From Marinimicrobium sp038419845 (GTDB lineage Bacteria; Pseudomonadota; Gammaproteobacteria; Pseudomonadales; Cellvibrionaceae): a DNA stretch of 64,000 nt. Below, piece by piece: positions 16,993 to 25,806 of the stretch; within the stretch, counting starts at the first letter, position 1, and each line of letters opens with the position of its first letter. Location of the stretch: positions 62,001 through 126,000 of the forward strand of contig NZ_JBCAQT010000003.1 of NCBI RefSeq assembly GCF_038419845.1, read 5' to 3'. The position numbers were made by a program, and so were the translations under genes. The notes under the pieces are model-generated. The model was not told the origin of the DNA. It saw nothing but the letters and a program-made list of their open reading frames with translations, and did not search any database.

Positions 16993-17065
16993 GTGGATGC
17001 CCGAAGCCCCGGGGCCTGATCGTTGATGACACTGTTAAAAATCAGAAGAGTCCAGATTAAACATT

Positions 17066-17905
17066 ATGCTCAAACTTCGTGCCCGCGATAATAAACATCA
17101 GGCGGTCTGGCTCGTCGAGCCGGGAGTCAAAGTCGGCCGGTCGGCCTCCAACGATCTGATACTGGATCACAGTGCGATCGCCGGATTGCAGTTTGTGATC
17201 GGGGTAAGAGCCGACCGCCTGATCATGCACAATCGGGCTCCGCAGACCCCGATCACCCTCAATGGCCGGACAGCGCCGGAGCGTTGCCTGGTAAAGGAGC
17301 GCGATGTCATCGGTGTGGGCGGAATCGAGCTCGAAGTGATCGATCCCAAAAAAGATCCGGAAGCACCGCCCCCGCCCAGCGACTGGAGCCTCAAAGCCAA
17401 TAGCGCGGCGCTGGCAAGTCGGGTGTTTCCACTGAAGGGGACCACGGTGGTCGGCCGCTCCAGTGAGTGTGACATTCATTTGGCTGTTGCCCACCTGTCC
17501 CGGCGTCACGCTCAATTACAAGTGATCGAAGGGCTGCTCTACGTCAAGGATCTGGGCTCCGCCAATGGCACCTTTCTCAATGGCAAGCCGGTGTCAGAGG
17601 CGAGAGTCAGGCGTGGAGACGAGCTGCGTTTCGATACCCTGGCGTTCGGCGTGCTCGGTCCCTCGGATGAGCTGGACAAAACCAGTGTCCGGGTCGCGGC
17701 GGCCCCGGTGGCCCAGAAGCCCGGCCGCAGCGCGGAGCCGCCGCTCCGGCCGCGCCCATCGCCTGTGGCGCGACATCGGGCCAGGGTGTCACCACCGGCG
17801 CCCGAACCGGTGTCGGTATCGGGTTCGACACGCCGCCGCTGGGTCGGTTGGCTGATTCTGGCGTTATTGGCCGCCCTGGCGGCGGTCGTGGTTCTGGGCC
17901 GTTGA
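17066..17905 (+). CDS. Tail-anchored double-FHA-domain protein
   Basis: The 279-aa protein has a degenerate FHA domain at about residues 1-85 (VGRSASNDLILDHS) and a canonical one at about 115-190 (TVVGRSSECDIHL, HLSRRHAQL, LGSANGTFLNG), a domain class that binds phosphothreonine peptides. A proline/arginine-rich linker and a single C-terminal membrane helix (WVGWLILALLAALAAVVVLG) follow, giving a tail-anchored layout with FHA domains in the cytoplasm. No Ser/Thr kinase is in the window, so its ligand is unknown. Confidence 0.85.
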   Translation: MLKLRARDNKHQAVWLVEPGVKVGRSASNDLILDHSAIAGLQFVIGVRADRLIMHNRAPQTPITLNGRTAPERCLVKERDVIGVGGIELEVIDPKKDPEAPPPPSDWSLKANSAALASRVFPLKGTTVVGRSSECDIHLAVAHLSRRHAQLQVIEGLLYVKDLGSANGTFLNGKPVSEARVRRGDELRFDTLAFGVLGPSDELDKTSVRVAAAPVAQKPGRSAEPPLRPRPSPVARHRARVSPPAPEPVSVSGSTRRRWVGWLILALLAALAAVVVLGR

Positions 17906-18007
17906 GTTGTTCTCAATTCCTGTAAAGTTTTCGCTCTGTTGGCCGATACCCTGAGCGGTGTTCCCATTAATCGGCCCCAGCGCCGACCCCGGCCATCAGA
18001 GGTCATT

Positions 18008-19234
18008 ATGCAAAGCATTCATTCCAACCCCCAGTCACGGCCCCCCGAACTTCCGGTGAGTAATACCCGGAGTCAGGCCGCTCGTGAGTCGGGCGCCCGT
18101 GCCAGCGGGGCGGAGCAACCCGAGAATCCAACGGCCGCTAGGCGCAGCGCAAGCGACAATCGCCAGAGCGCTCTGAAACTGGTCGATCAGACACTGGCCA
18201 TGGGCTATGAGAAGTTGGCGGCGAAGCAGAAGTCTTCTGCTGGCGAGTTCGCCCGTTTTGAGCCGCTGAGCGCCGAGAAGGTGGCGGGCAACATTCTCGG
18301 CTTCATTGAAGCCCGGCTGCAGAAAGACGCCGCCGCGGGCGCCAGTCAGGAGGCCCTGGAAGAGCGCCTTGAACAGGGCCTGGCGGGCTTCAAAAAAGGG
18401 TTTGCCCAGGCGCAGGAGAAGCTGGAGGCGCTGAGCATGCTCAGCCCGGAGGTCGAAGAGGATATCGGTCAGACCCGGGAGCTGGTGCTGGATGGCATTG
18501 ACCAGTTGCGCCAACGTCTGCTGGACGGAGCACTCGAGCCGGCCCGGGGTGACAGCTCCGGCAGAGCTTCCGAGTCGTCGGGCAGCCGCCTGCTGGCCTA
18601 TGATTATGGCCAGGCACGGGCCACCTCATTCAGCTTCTCGATGGTGACCGCCGAGGGTGATCGGGTGGAGATCCGGGCCGAAGACAGCCGGGCGGCTTCC
18701 CTGCAGGGGTCGGCGACAGGGCAGACGCTGTCGGCCTCCGCCAGTCAGTCTCGGAGTTGGTCGGTGTCCGGCTCGCTCAACGATTCGGAACGCTCGGCCA
18801 TTGAGCAGTTGATCGGTGAGGTGGATGAGCTGGCTGAGCAGTTTTTTGCCGGCGATCTGTCGGGTGCCATGGGATCGGCCGAGTCCCTCGGGTACGATCG
18901 GGAGCAGATTCTGGGCTTTTCACTGAATCTCAGCCAGTCGAGCATCCAGAGAGCGAGTGAAACATACAAAGGTGTTGGTCAAAACGCCGGCCGGTCTCAG
19001 GAACTGCCTCAAGGCCGTGACTTGCAGCAGCAGTTGGCACCCCTGGGGCAGTTCGCCCGCGACCTGCAGCAGACGTTGCGTGATGCGCAGCCAATCAGTG
19101 CCGACGCGCCCGGACTGGTTCTGGATGTGGCGGAGCAGCTGGCGTCGGGTGAAAAGGCAGACCATGTCGACGCGGGGCAGTCGCTGCGGGACTTCATGGA
19201 GTCACTCTTGGCCGGCCTGAATACAACGGATTAA
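18008..19234 (+). CDS. DUF5610-like protein
   Basis: The 408-aa protein is hydrophilic and rich in Gln/Ser/Ala. It has a disordered N-terminus (about 55 aa), a helical domain beginning ALKLVDQTLAMGYEKLAAK and containing ILGFIEARLQKDAAAGASQ and GFAQAQEKLEALSML, which resembles the DUF5610 domain, and a C-terminal part with FSFSMVTAEGDRVEIRAED and a long helical tail. Function is unknown. ATG 18008 has a GAGG site 5-6 nt upstream. It may belong to the preceding signalling block. Confidence 0.65.
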   Translation: MQSIHSNPQSRPPELPVSNTRSQAARESGARASGAEQPENPTAARRSASDNRQSALKLVDQTLAMGYEKLAAKQKSSAGEFARFEPLSAEKVAGNILGFIEARLQKDAAAGASQEALEERLEQGLAGFKKGFAQAQEKLEALSMLSPEVEEDIGQTRELVLDGIDQLRQRLLDGALEPARGDSSGRASESSGSRLLAYDYGQARATSFSFSMVTAEGDRVEIRAEDSRAASLQGSATGQTLSASASQSRSWSVSGSLNDSERSAIEQLIGEVDELAEQFFAGDLSGAMGSAESLGYDREQILGFSLNLSQSSIQRASETYKGVGQNAGRSQELPQGRDLQQQLAPLGQFARDLQQTLRDAQPISADAPGLVLDVAEQLASGEKADHVDAGQSLRDFMESLLAGLNTTD

Positions 19235-19238
19235 CGCC

Positions 19239-19499
19239 TTGGTTCATACGCTGACACTTTACACGACGGCGGGCTGTCATCTTTGCGATCAGGCCGAAGC
19301 GCTGATCTGGCCGCAATTGGCCTCGGGGCAGTGGCGGTTGCAGTTGGTCGATATTGCGCAATCCGATGAGCTGATCGAGCGCTACGGCGTGCGCATTCCC
19401 GTGGTGGCCAAAATGGCCGAGGACGATCCCTCGAAGGTGGTGGCAGAGCTGGGTTGGCCCTTTGATTCGCACCAGTTTGCGCAGTTTTTGCGCTCCTGA
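19239..19499 (+). CDS. Glutaredoxin-like protein with CxxC
   Basis: The 86-aa protein has a thioredoxin-fold start (LTLYTTAGCHLCDQAEAL) with a CHLC redox motif at residues 13 and 16, followed by a cis-proline-type strand VRIPVV. These DUF836/glutaredoxin-family proteins are small cytoplasmic disulfide reductases of unassigned substrate. Translation must start at TTG 19239 because no ATG or GTG precedes the motif in frame. It begins 4 bp after the DUF5610-like stop, suggesting co-translation. Confidence 0.83.
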   Translation: MVHTLTLYTTAGCHLCDQAEALIWPQLASGQWRLQLVDIAQSDELIERYGVRIPVVAKMAEDDPSKVVAELGWPFDSHQFAQFLRS

Positions 19500-19563
19500 A
19501 ATTTACGTTCCCGTGCCTGAATTTTGCGTTTCAGAGAGTTTGTGGCGCCGGGAATTCATTGAC

Positions 19564-19590
19564 GGAAAGTGTCGGGTTGAAGTGTCGGGT
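19564..19590. repeat. 13-bp direct repeat in intergenic gap
   Basis: AAGTGTCGGGTT occurs twice in tandem with one extra base between copies, immediately downstream (minus strand) of the EAL-HDOD stop codon. It is short and of unknown meaning. Confidence 0.45.
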
Positions 19591-20822
19591 TATGGTCGAT
19601 CGATGCCAGCCTGGGACATGGTTTCCGACACCCACTGAAGTGCATCGATATAGGCCTGTGACAACATGTCCGGGGTAATCTTGTACGCCTCAAGATAACG
19701 CCAGTCGATTTTCTCCCATTCGCCCCGCTCGTAGTGTTCCACCACATCCAGGACTCGACCTTCAGCGCCCGAGTGGGTCAGTAGGGCTTCGCTGAGCTCC
19801 TGATTGAGCGACAGGTTCGCCAGCAGAATATCCAGCGGAACATCCATGAACGCGTCCAGCGTGGAGAGCAGTCCCACGGTAAAGAAAGCATCCTGACGCT
19901 TGGTGTTGTCCATTTGATGGGCGAGGCGTTCACACATACGGGCGCGGGTCAGCGCGGCTACACTCAGCTCCAACGGCTTGTTGCCGAGATTGGCCATGGC
20001 CAGCAGGTTGACCCAGTTCTTGATGATGTCGAGCCCCAACAGGGTGATCGCCTGGCGCAATGACTCGATGCTGCGTGGCAGTGAAAATGCGGCCGAATTG
20101 ACCAGTCGCAACAGTTTGTAGCTCAGTATCGGGTCCTGGGAGAGCAGGCGTTCCACCTGGGGAATGGAAACATCGGGATCGTGCAGCGCCGCAAGCAACT
20201 GCAATACGGCCTGTTTGCTTTCGGTGATTCGATGGCCCTTGAGTATTTTGGGGCGAGCCAGAAAGTAGCCCTGAAACAGATCAAAGCCCAGGGCTTTACA
20301 GTGCTCCAGCATCTCATAGGTTTCCACCTTTTCGGCCAGCAGAGTGTAGCCTTCGGGCTTGAGTTGCTCAATGTACTGCTTGAGCTCGGGCTCTGATAAA
20401 ACCAACACATCGAGCTTGATGATGTCGGCATACGCCAGCAGAGGGCGGGTATGGTCATTGAGTACAAAATCATCCAGAGCAATGGTGTAACCCTGGCGTT
20501 TGAGCTCCTTCAGGCTTTCCAGTAGCGCTTCATCGACCTGTTCATCCTCGAGCACTTCGACTACCAGCTGACGCTTGTCAAACGGTGGCGGGGTGACCAG
20601 CAGGGCACGGGTAAAATTGATGAAGGCCCTGTTTTTGCCTACCACAATTTCCAGCGAAAGCTCGGCGAAGGTGTGCAAAAGCACCTGGGAGCTGGCTGAA
20701 TCACCGCTGCTGAAATCGGCCCGGTTGATATTACCGGTCCGGCACAGAAGTTCGTAGGCGACGACTCGCATGTTGCTGTCGAAAATCGGTTGGCGCGCGA
20801 GTAGCGGCAATAACTCTGACAT
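19590..20822 (-). CDS. EAL-HDOD signalling protein (YuxH type)
   Basis: The 410-aa protein joins an N-terminal EAL-type domain (residues about 5-200; LARQPIFDSNMRVVAYELLCR) to a C-terminal HDOD domain (about 205-400; LSYKLLRLVNSAAFSLPRSIESLRQAITLLG). The EAL signature is degenerate (YELL instead of EAL), so c-di-GMP hydrolysis is doubtful and a regulatory or scaffold role is more likely. The closest architecture is B. subtilis YuxH and Vibrio CdgJ-type proteins. It is the second c-di-GMP-related gene in the window after the GGEEF protein. Confidence 0.9.
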   Translation of the reverse strand: MSELLPLLARQPIFDSNMRVVAYELLCRTGNINRADFSSGDSASSQVLLHTFAELSLEIVVGKNRAFINFTRALLVTPPPFDKRQLVVEVLEDEQVDEALLESLKELKRQGYTIALDDFVLNDHTRPLLAYADIIKLDVLVLSEPELKQYIEQLKPEGYTLLAEKVETYEMLEHCKALGFDLFQGYFLARPKILKGHRITESKQAVLQLLAALHDPDVSIPQVERLLSQDPILSYKLLRLVNSAAFSLPRSIESLRQAITLLGLDIIKNWVNLLAMANLGNKPLELSVAALTRARMCERLAHQMDNTKRQDAFFTVGLLSTLDAFMDVPLDILLANLSLNQELSEALLTHSGAEGRVLDVVEHYERGEWEKIDWRYLEAYKITPDMLSQAYIDALQWVSETMSQAGIDRP

Positions 20823-20923
20823 GAAGGTACGTTTCAGATCCTGGCATATAGGCAGGACAGTTTATATCGACAGACGTTGTCGACACAATGAATGATGCGT
20901 AGGGCTTGAATCCTCCGCTCCGC

Positions 20924-22969
20924 TCAGAAGGTCGCGCCCGCCTCCTCGGGGGTAATGAAAGGGCTCTTTTCTCCCAGTCGATAACTGTAAATCACGGAGT
21001 AGGAAAGAATGTTCTGCACGTAGCCCCGTGTTTCCCGGAAGGGGATGGTTTCTATCCAGACGTCATAGGGCAGTTTGTGGTCGTTACGCTTGAGCCACTG
21101 TTTGACCCGGTAGGGGCCGGCATTGTATGCAGCGGCCGCCAGAATCCGGTTGCCGTTGAACTCGTTGAGCAGTTCGTGCAGATAGCGGCTGCCCAGCGTG
21201 ATGTTCTTTTCCGGGCTCAGCAGGTCGCTGCGACGGTAAGGGACGCCGGCCCGGCGCGCTGTCTGCTGGGCCGTCGAGGGCATCAGTTGCATCAGGCCCA
21301 TGGCGCCGGCCGGTGAGCGGGCGTGGGGCATGAAGGCGCTTTCCTGGCGGGCAATGGCAAACAACAGGTCCGGGTTGATTTTCGTTGCTTCGGCGGCTGT
21401 GCGCATCTGCTCCTGATAGGCGAGCGGAAAGCGCAGTTGCAGGTCGTTCCAGGAGCGCGCGCTGATCATCGCCTGAATCCCTTTACGGTGCCAGCCCCAC
21501 TGCTCGGCGAGCTTGCCGGCCGCGATGACCGATTCATGATCGAGTTGGGGAATGGTGTAAAACCACTCCCGGCTGGCGTTGTTGACGTCTCCGGTCAGCA
21601 GCAATTCCCGGGCCCGGCGCAGGCCGGGGTGTTGTGCTATGCGCTCCAGCTGTTCGGGGGAGACCTGCTCGGGCTGGTCCAGTAACCGGTAGTCGTAGCC
21701 GAGCTTGTCCGCGGATAAAAAGCCGTAAAAGCTGCGGGTTGCGGCGACCGCCGCGTAGAGGTCAGCCGGATCTGTGCCCTCCTGCTGGAGTTCGAGCTCC
21801 TCGATCAGGCGCGCGCGCCAGTAGCGCCAGCGCTCGCTGTCCTGGGCCTCGGCGGGCAGCTGCATGACCCAGGTGTAAGCCCGCTCCCAATCCATCTGAG
21901 ACAGGGCGTCGCGGATGATGGCCTCCATCAGGTCGGTACTGGTCAGCGCCGGCACCTCGGCCAGCAGACGGTCGGCCAGCTGTGGATGATCCTGGAAGAC
22001 CAGGTGTTGCGCGATGGTCTGTTGGGTCTGGAGCCGCTCGGCATCGGAGAACAGCTGTTGAGCGTCGTACCCGCGCCAGAGGCTCAACGCCAGTGGTGCG
22101 TCGCGGCGGGCCAGGCGTCGCAGGCCGTGGTTGATCACATCCTGCATGGCCTGGGATTGCTGGCGGAAGCGCTCCTGGCGGGTCAGGCGCGCCGGGTCGC
22201 GATCCACTTCGCGCAGCAGCGCGGCCAGCGGTTGTTGGGACTCGGACATCTGGCGGGCGATGTAGGCCGCCAGGTGGTGATTGCGGGCTTCCACGGCTTT
22301 TTTGTGGCGACTCCAGGCCAGTTCGGGGGTCAGGCGGTCGCTGGCCAGCCAGCGATCGAACAGCGGATCGCAGACATTGGGCTGGGAGTTGCCCACATTC
22401 CACAGGGGGGCGACCTCGTCCAGGGCACTCGGATCATCCCGCTGCAGTCGGGCCCAGAGCTGGTGGCATTGGAGTTCAGTGTCGGCGCTCTCGGCGTCAT
22501 AGAAAGACAGGTAGGTGCTCCAGCGCTCCTGTTTTGCCAGCACGTGCAACCATTGGCGGCGCAGTTGGTGCGCCAGGTAGCTGGCCTGTTCGCGTTCGAG
22601 AAAATCGGCGATCTCGTCCGGCTCGGCCTGACTCAGGGTCCGGGTCAGTTCGCGGTATTCAAGGTAGGGCCGCAAAGGATAGTCGCCCAGTTCACTGGAA
22701 AGGCTCTCGTAGCGATCCATCTGCCGGCGCGAGAGGGCATCCCGGGCGTCGAGGTAGCGCTCCCGTTGGACCTCCAGTTGCAGACTGGCCGGGACCGGTG
22801 AGGCGTCCATGAGGTCAGAAACGGGCGTCTCGGTATCGGCGGCTTGACCCTGCAGGGTGGTCAGGGTGGATGCGATGAGCAGAACGAACGTCAGCGCTGG
22901 CGTTCGTGGCTGGCGTCGGTCGGTACGCTTCTGGAAGGAGGCAGGGCGCCAGGGGGTCTTGTTCAGCAT
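20924..22969 (-). CDS. slt: Soluble lytic murein transglycosylase
   Basis: Slt cleaves the MurNAc-GlcNAc bond of peptidoglycan with 1,6-anhydro ring formation, in the periplasm. The 681-aa protein has a signal peptide (hydrophobic FVLLIASTLTTLQGQA), a long alpha-superhelical U domain (about 30-480), and a C-terminal catalytic domain with the ES motif (IARQESAFMPHARSPAGAMG), LMQLMPSTAQQTA and AAAYNAGPYRVKQWL. The start at 22969 has GAGG about 10 nt upstream; ATG 22999 is an in-frame alternative. Divergent from uup across about 275 bp. Confidence 0.94.
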   Translation of the reverse strand: MLNKTPWRPASFQKRTDRRQPRTPALTFVLLIASTLTTLQGQAADTETPVSDLMDASPVPASLQLEVQRERYLDARDALSRRQMDRYESLSSELGDYPLRPYLEYRELTRTLSQAEPDEIADFLEREQASYLAHQLRRQWLHVLAKQERWSTYLSFYDAESADTELQCHQLWARLQRDDPSALDEVAPLWNVGNSQPNVCDPLFDRWLASDRLTPELAWSRHKKAVEARNHHLAAYIARQMSESQQPLAALLREVDRDPARLTRQERFRQQSQAMQDVINHGLRRLARRDAPLALSLWRGYDAQQLFSDAERLQTQQTIAQHLVFQDHPQLADRLLAEVPALTSTDLMEAIIRDALSQMDWERAYTWVMQLPAEAQDSERWRYWRARLIEELELQQEGTDPADLYAAVAATRSFYGFLSADKLGYDYRLLDQPEQVSPEQLERIAQHPGLRRARELLLTGDVNNASREWFYTIPQLDHESVIAAGKLAEQWGWHRKGIQAMISARSWNDLQLRFPLAYQEQMRTAAEATKINPDLLFAIARQESAFMPHARSPAGAMGLMQLMPSTAQQTARRAGVPYRRSDLLSPEKNITLGSRYLHELLNEFNGNRILAAAAYNAGPYRVKQWLKRNDHKLPYDVWIETIPFRETRGYVQNILSYSVIYSYRLGEKSPFITPEEAGATF

Positions 22970-23243
22970 GAAAATACAACCTCGAATGACATCGGCCAAC
23001 CAACCCGGCTGAATCCGTACAGCGCATTATTCTTCTGTGAATGGCGGATTGGCTGTATGATGCAGCTCGTTGTTTTATGGGAGCGGAAGCGCCGGCTTCC
23101 ACCGCGCCGCCCGGTCCCACCTGGAACGAACTCGCGCAACGAATGCGCAACTCTCGTGTTTGAGGATAACAGCCTCCGGTAAGCCGCGCTATAGCGGCCG
23201 AGAGAATTTTTCTGTTTTGTCGGTTTGATCAAAAAGTGGCCCC
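22970..23243. other. Divergent slt-uup intergenic region
   Basis: This 274-bp gap must hold the promoters of slt (minus) and uup (plus). A small hairpin, GGAAGC (23085-23090) and GCTTCC (23095-23100) around GCCG, is the only clear structure. No gene was seen. Confidence 0.6.
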
Positions 23244-25169
23244 ATGTCCTTGATTCGTCTTGAAAATGCTCAGCTCAGCTACGGTTTGCAGGTCCTGTTG
23301 GACGGTGTAGACCTCAATATTGAAAAAGGCCGCCGCCTGTGCCTGATCGGGCGCAATGGGGCGGGCAAATCCAGCCTGTTGAAAGTGCTCTCGGGCGATG
23401 TCGATCTCGATGGTGGCACCCTGAGCCACGCGCCGGAACTGCAGATCGCGCGTCTGGCGCAGGATCTGCCCGAGGCCAATGGCCGCTCGGTGTTTGATGT
23501 GGTCGCCGCCGGTCTGGGTGAGGTGGGCGCCTTGCTGGAGGAGTTTCACACTCTCTCCCACGGAGGAGGGGCGGACGATATGGAGCGTCTGTCGGAGCTG
23601 CAGCAGCGGATTGAGGCCGTTGATGGCTGGCAATTTCAGCAGAAGGTCGACACCACTCTGACCCGGCTGGGGCTGGACGGCGACTGGTTCATGGACAACC
23701 TCTCCGGCGGCTGGCGTCGCCGGGTTGCCCTGGCCCAGGCGCTGGTGTCCTCGCCCGATGTGCTCCTGCTGGATGAGCCCACCAACCATCTGGATATTGC
23801 GGCCATCGAATGGCTGGAGCAGCAACTGCTGCAGTTCCAGGGGGCGCTGGTGTTCATCACCCACGACCGCTCGCTGTTGCAGAAGCTCGCCACTGACATC
23901 GCGGAGTTGGACCGGGGGTTTCTGCGCACCTGGTCCGGGACCTACGACCGCTTTCTGGAGTATCGGGAACAGGTGCTGGAAGAAGAGGCGCGACACAATG
24001 CTCTGTTCGACAAGAAGCTGGCCCAGGAAGAAACCTGGATCCGCCAGGGCATCAAGGCCCGCCGCACCCGCAACGAAGGGCGCGTGCGAGAACTCAAGGC
24101 CATGCGCGAAGATCGACGCCAACGGCGCGAGCAGCAGGGCAAAGCGAGCTTTTCGGTCAGCAGCGGTGAGCGCTCGGGCAAGCTGGTGGCGGAACTGGAA
24201 AAGGTCAGCTACGGCTTCCCGGACAAGCAGATTGTGCAGGACTTTACCAGCGTGATCATGCGCGGCGACCGGATTGGTCTGATTGGCGCCAATGGTGCGG
24301 GCAAAAGTACCCTGCTGAAATTGATTCTGGGAGAACTGGAGCCCCAGCAGGGCCGGGCGCGACTCGGCACCCAGCTGCAGGTGGCCTATTTTGATCAGCT
24401 GCGCGAACAGCTGAACCTGAATCAGAGCGCGGTGGACAACATTGCCGAGGGGCGTGAATTCATCGAGCTCAATGGCAAGTCCCGGCACATCATTTCTTAC
24501 CTCAGTGACTTCCTGTTTACCGGGGAGCGGGCGCGCACGCCGCTGCGTGCCCTGTCGGGGGGCGAGCGCAATCGGGTGTTGCTGGCCAAGCTGTTCAGCA
24601 AACCCGCCAACCTGTTGGTGATGGATGAGCCGACCAACGACCTGGATGTGGAAACGCTGGAGCTGCTTGAAGATCTGCTCACGGATTACGACGGAACCGT
24701 GTTGTTGGTCAGCCACGACCGGGCGTTTCTCAACAATATCGTGACCAGTGTGATCGCCTTTGAAGGGCGCGGTCAGGTGCGCGAGTATGTCGGTGGCTAT
24801 GACGACTGGCTGCGTCAGGGTGGACGCTGGACCGATGAGGGCGAAGCGCCGGGCGCCGCCTGGTCCTCGGGCGGTGCCGCCGAAGCGACGGCCACGACAG
24901 CAACTCCGGGCAGCACCAGCGACAAAAAGAGTCGCAAGCCCAAAAAACTCAGCTACAAGTTGCAGCGCGAGTTTGAACAGCTCCCGGAAAAAATAGAGCA
25001 GTTGGAGTCAGAGCTGGAGGCGTTGCAGCAGAAGGCGGCCGACCCCGAGTTTTACGCCGGCCCGGCCGAGGCGGTGGACGATCATCTCAAGCAGTTGGCG
25101 GAGAAGGAGCAGGCGCTCGAAAGCTGCTTCGAGCGCTGGGCCGAATTGGAGGATATGCAGGAGGGGTGA
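23244..25169 (+). CDS. uup: ABC-F ATPase Uup
   Basis: Uup is an ABC-F protein with two fused ATPase domains and no membrane part, linked in E. coli to ribosome function and precise excision of transposons. The 641-aa protein has Walker A GRNGAGKSS and GANGAGKST, signature LSGGWRRR and LSGGERNR, Walker B LLLDEPTNHLD and LVMDEPTNDLD, an arginine-rich inter-domain linker (GIKARRTRNEGRVRELKAMR), and the Uup-specific C-terminal coiled coil (about 560-641) that binds DNA. The stop codon lies within a hairpin. Confidence 0.95.
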   Translation: MSLIRLENAQLSYGLQVLLDGVDLNIEKGRRLCLIGRNGAGKSSLLKVLSGDVDLDGGTLSHAPELQIARLAQDLPEANGRSVFDVVAAGLGEVGALLEEFHTLSHGGGADDMERLSELQQRIEAVDGWQFQQKVDTTLTRLGLDGDWFMDNLSGGWRRRVALAQALVSSPDVLLLDEPTNHLDIAAIEWLEQQLLQFQGALVFITHDRSLLQKLATDIAELDRGFLRTWSGTYDRFLEYREQVLEEEARHNALFDKKLAQEETWIRQGIKARRTRNEGRVRELKAMREDRRQRREQQGKASFSVSSGERSGKLVAELEKVSYGFPDKQIVQDFTSVIMRGDRIGLIGANGAGKSTLLKLILGELEPQQGRARLGTQLQVAYFDQLREQLNLNQSAVDNIAEGREFIELNGKSRHIISYLSDFLFTGERARTPLRALSGGERNRVLLAKLFSKPANLLVMDEPTNDLDVETLELLEDLLTDYDGTVLLVSHDRAFLNNIVTSVIAFEGRGQVREYVGGYDDWLRQGGRWTDEGEAPGAAWSSGGAAEATATTATPGSTSDKKSRKPKKLSYKLQREFEQLPEKIEQLESELEALQQKAADPEFYAGPAEAVDDHLKQLAEKEQALESCFERWAELEDMQEG

Positions 25170-25183
25170 TTTTTTACCCCTCC
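25160..25183. terminator. Hairpin at the convergent uup/uspA ends
   Basis: GGAGGGGT (25160-25167) pairs perfectly with ACCCCTCC (25176-25183) around an 8-nt loop rich in T. The uup stop codon lies at the top of the left arm and in the loop. The T-run is in the loop, not after the stem, so this is a stable 3' hairpin but not a textbook intrinsic terminator. Confidence 0.45.
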
Positions 25184-25203
25184 GTTGTGTGTCGCGTGGC
25201 CTA

Positions 25204-25656
25204 TCAGGTCTCGCGCTCGTCGGTTTCGTTGACCCGGACCGCCAGGACATCGCAGCTGGCTCCGTGAAGGACGCTGTTGGAGGTGGAGCCCAGTAAAAGC
25301 GCAAAGCCCTTGCGACCGTGGCTGCCGACAATGATCAGATCAGCCGACTCCTGGCCCGCCAGCTGGTGCAATTCAGTGGCCGGCTGGCCCACCAGGATGT
25401 GTTCCTGGCGAATGGGGAAGTCCACCTGCTCGGCGAGACGGCGCAGCTCCTGCTCCGCCTTCAACTGAAGCTGTTCCTGAACCTCGGACAGATCGACCGG
25501 CATGTCGCCACCATAGGCGAAAGTCAGCGGTTCGATCACGTGCGCCACACTTAACGTGGCGTTACAGGTGTGTGCCAGCTGTGCCGCTTTCTTCAGTACC
25601 TGGGGAGATTCCTCGGACAGATCCAGACCGGCGATGATGTGTTTGTACACTGACAT
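25204..25656 (-). CDS. Universal stress protein
   Basis: The 150-aa protein is a single UspA domain: YKHIIAGLDLSEESPQVLKKA at the start, an alternating fold, and the nucleotide-binding motif IIVGSHGRKGFALLLGSTSNSV (G-2x-G-9x-G-S/T). Such cytoplasmic proteins bind ATP and aid survival under starvation or low oxygen. ATG 25656 is chosen for the AAGGA site about 9 nt upstream. An FNR/Anr-like palindrome lies 114 bp upstream. Confidence 0.93.
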   Translation of the reverse strand: MSVYKHIIAGLDLSEESPQVLKKAAQLAHTCNATLSVAHVIEPLTFAYGGDMPVDLSEVQEQLQLKAEQELRRLAEQVDFPIRQEHILVGQPATELHQLAGQESADLIIVGSHGRKGFALLLGSTSNSVLHGASCDVLAVRVNETDERET

Positions 25657-25769
25657 AGTAGCAGTCCTTCTGGTGACATTGAATGTGGGCAAGCGAGCTC
25701 AGACAGAGCGATTTTGCCCCGGTACTGTTGGAATACTAACACTTTGCGCCCGCAATAAAAGCGGGTCGT

Positions 25770-25783
25770 TTGACCCACATCAA
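25770..25783. promoter_or_regulatory. FNR/Anr-type box between uspA and a divergent gene
   Basis: The palindrome TTGAC-CCAC-ATCAA (on the minus strand TTGAT-GTGG-GTCAA) matches the FNR/Anr consensus TTGAT-N4-ATCAA in 9 of 10 conserved positions. It is 114 bp upstream of the uspA start and 24 bp upstream of the 25807 gene. Anaerobic control of universal stress proteins by Anr is known in Pseudomonas, so uspA is the likelier target. Confidence 0.6.
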
Positions 25784-25806
25784 ACCTTCAGGAGTAACCG
25801 GACGCT

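Noticed and set aside
19590..20822. EAL-HDOD protein as an active c-di-GMP phosphodiesterase
   Set aside because: The EAL signature is degenerate and the architecture is that of regulatory members.
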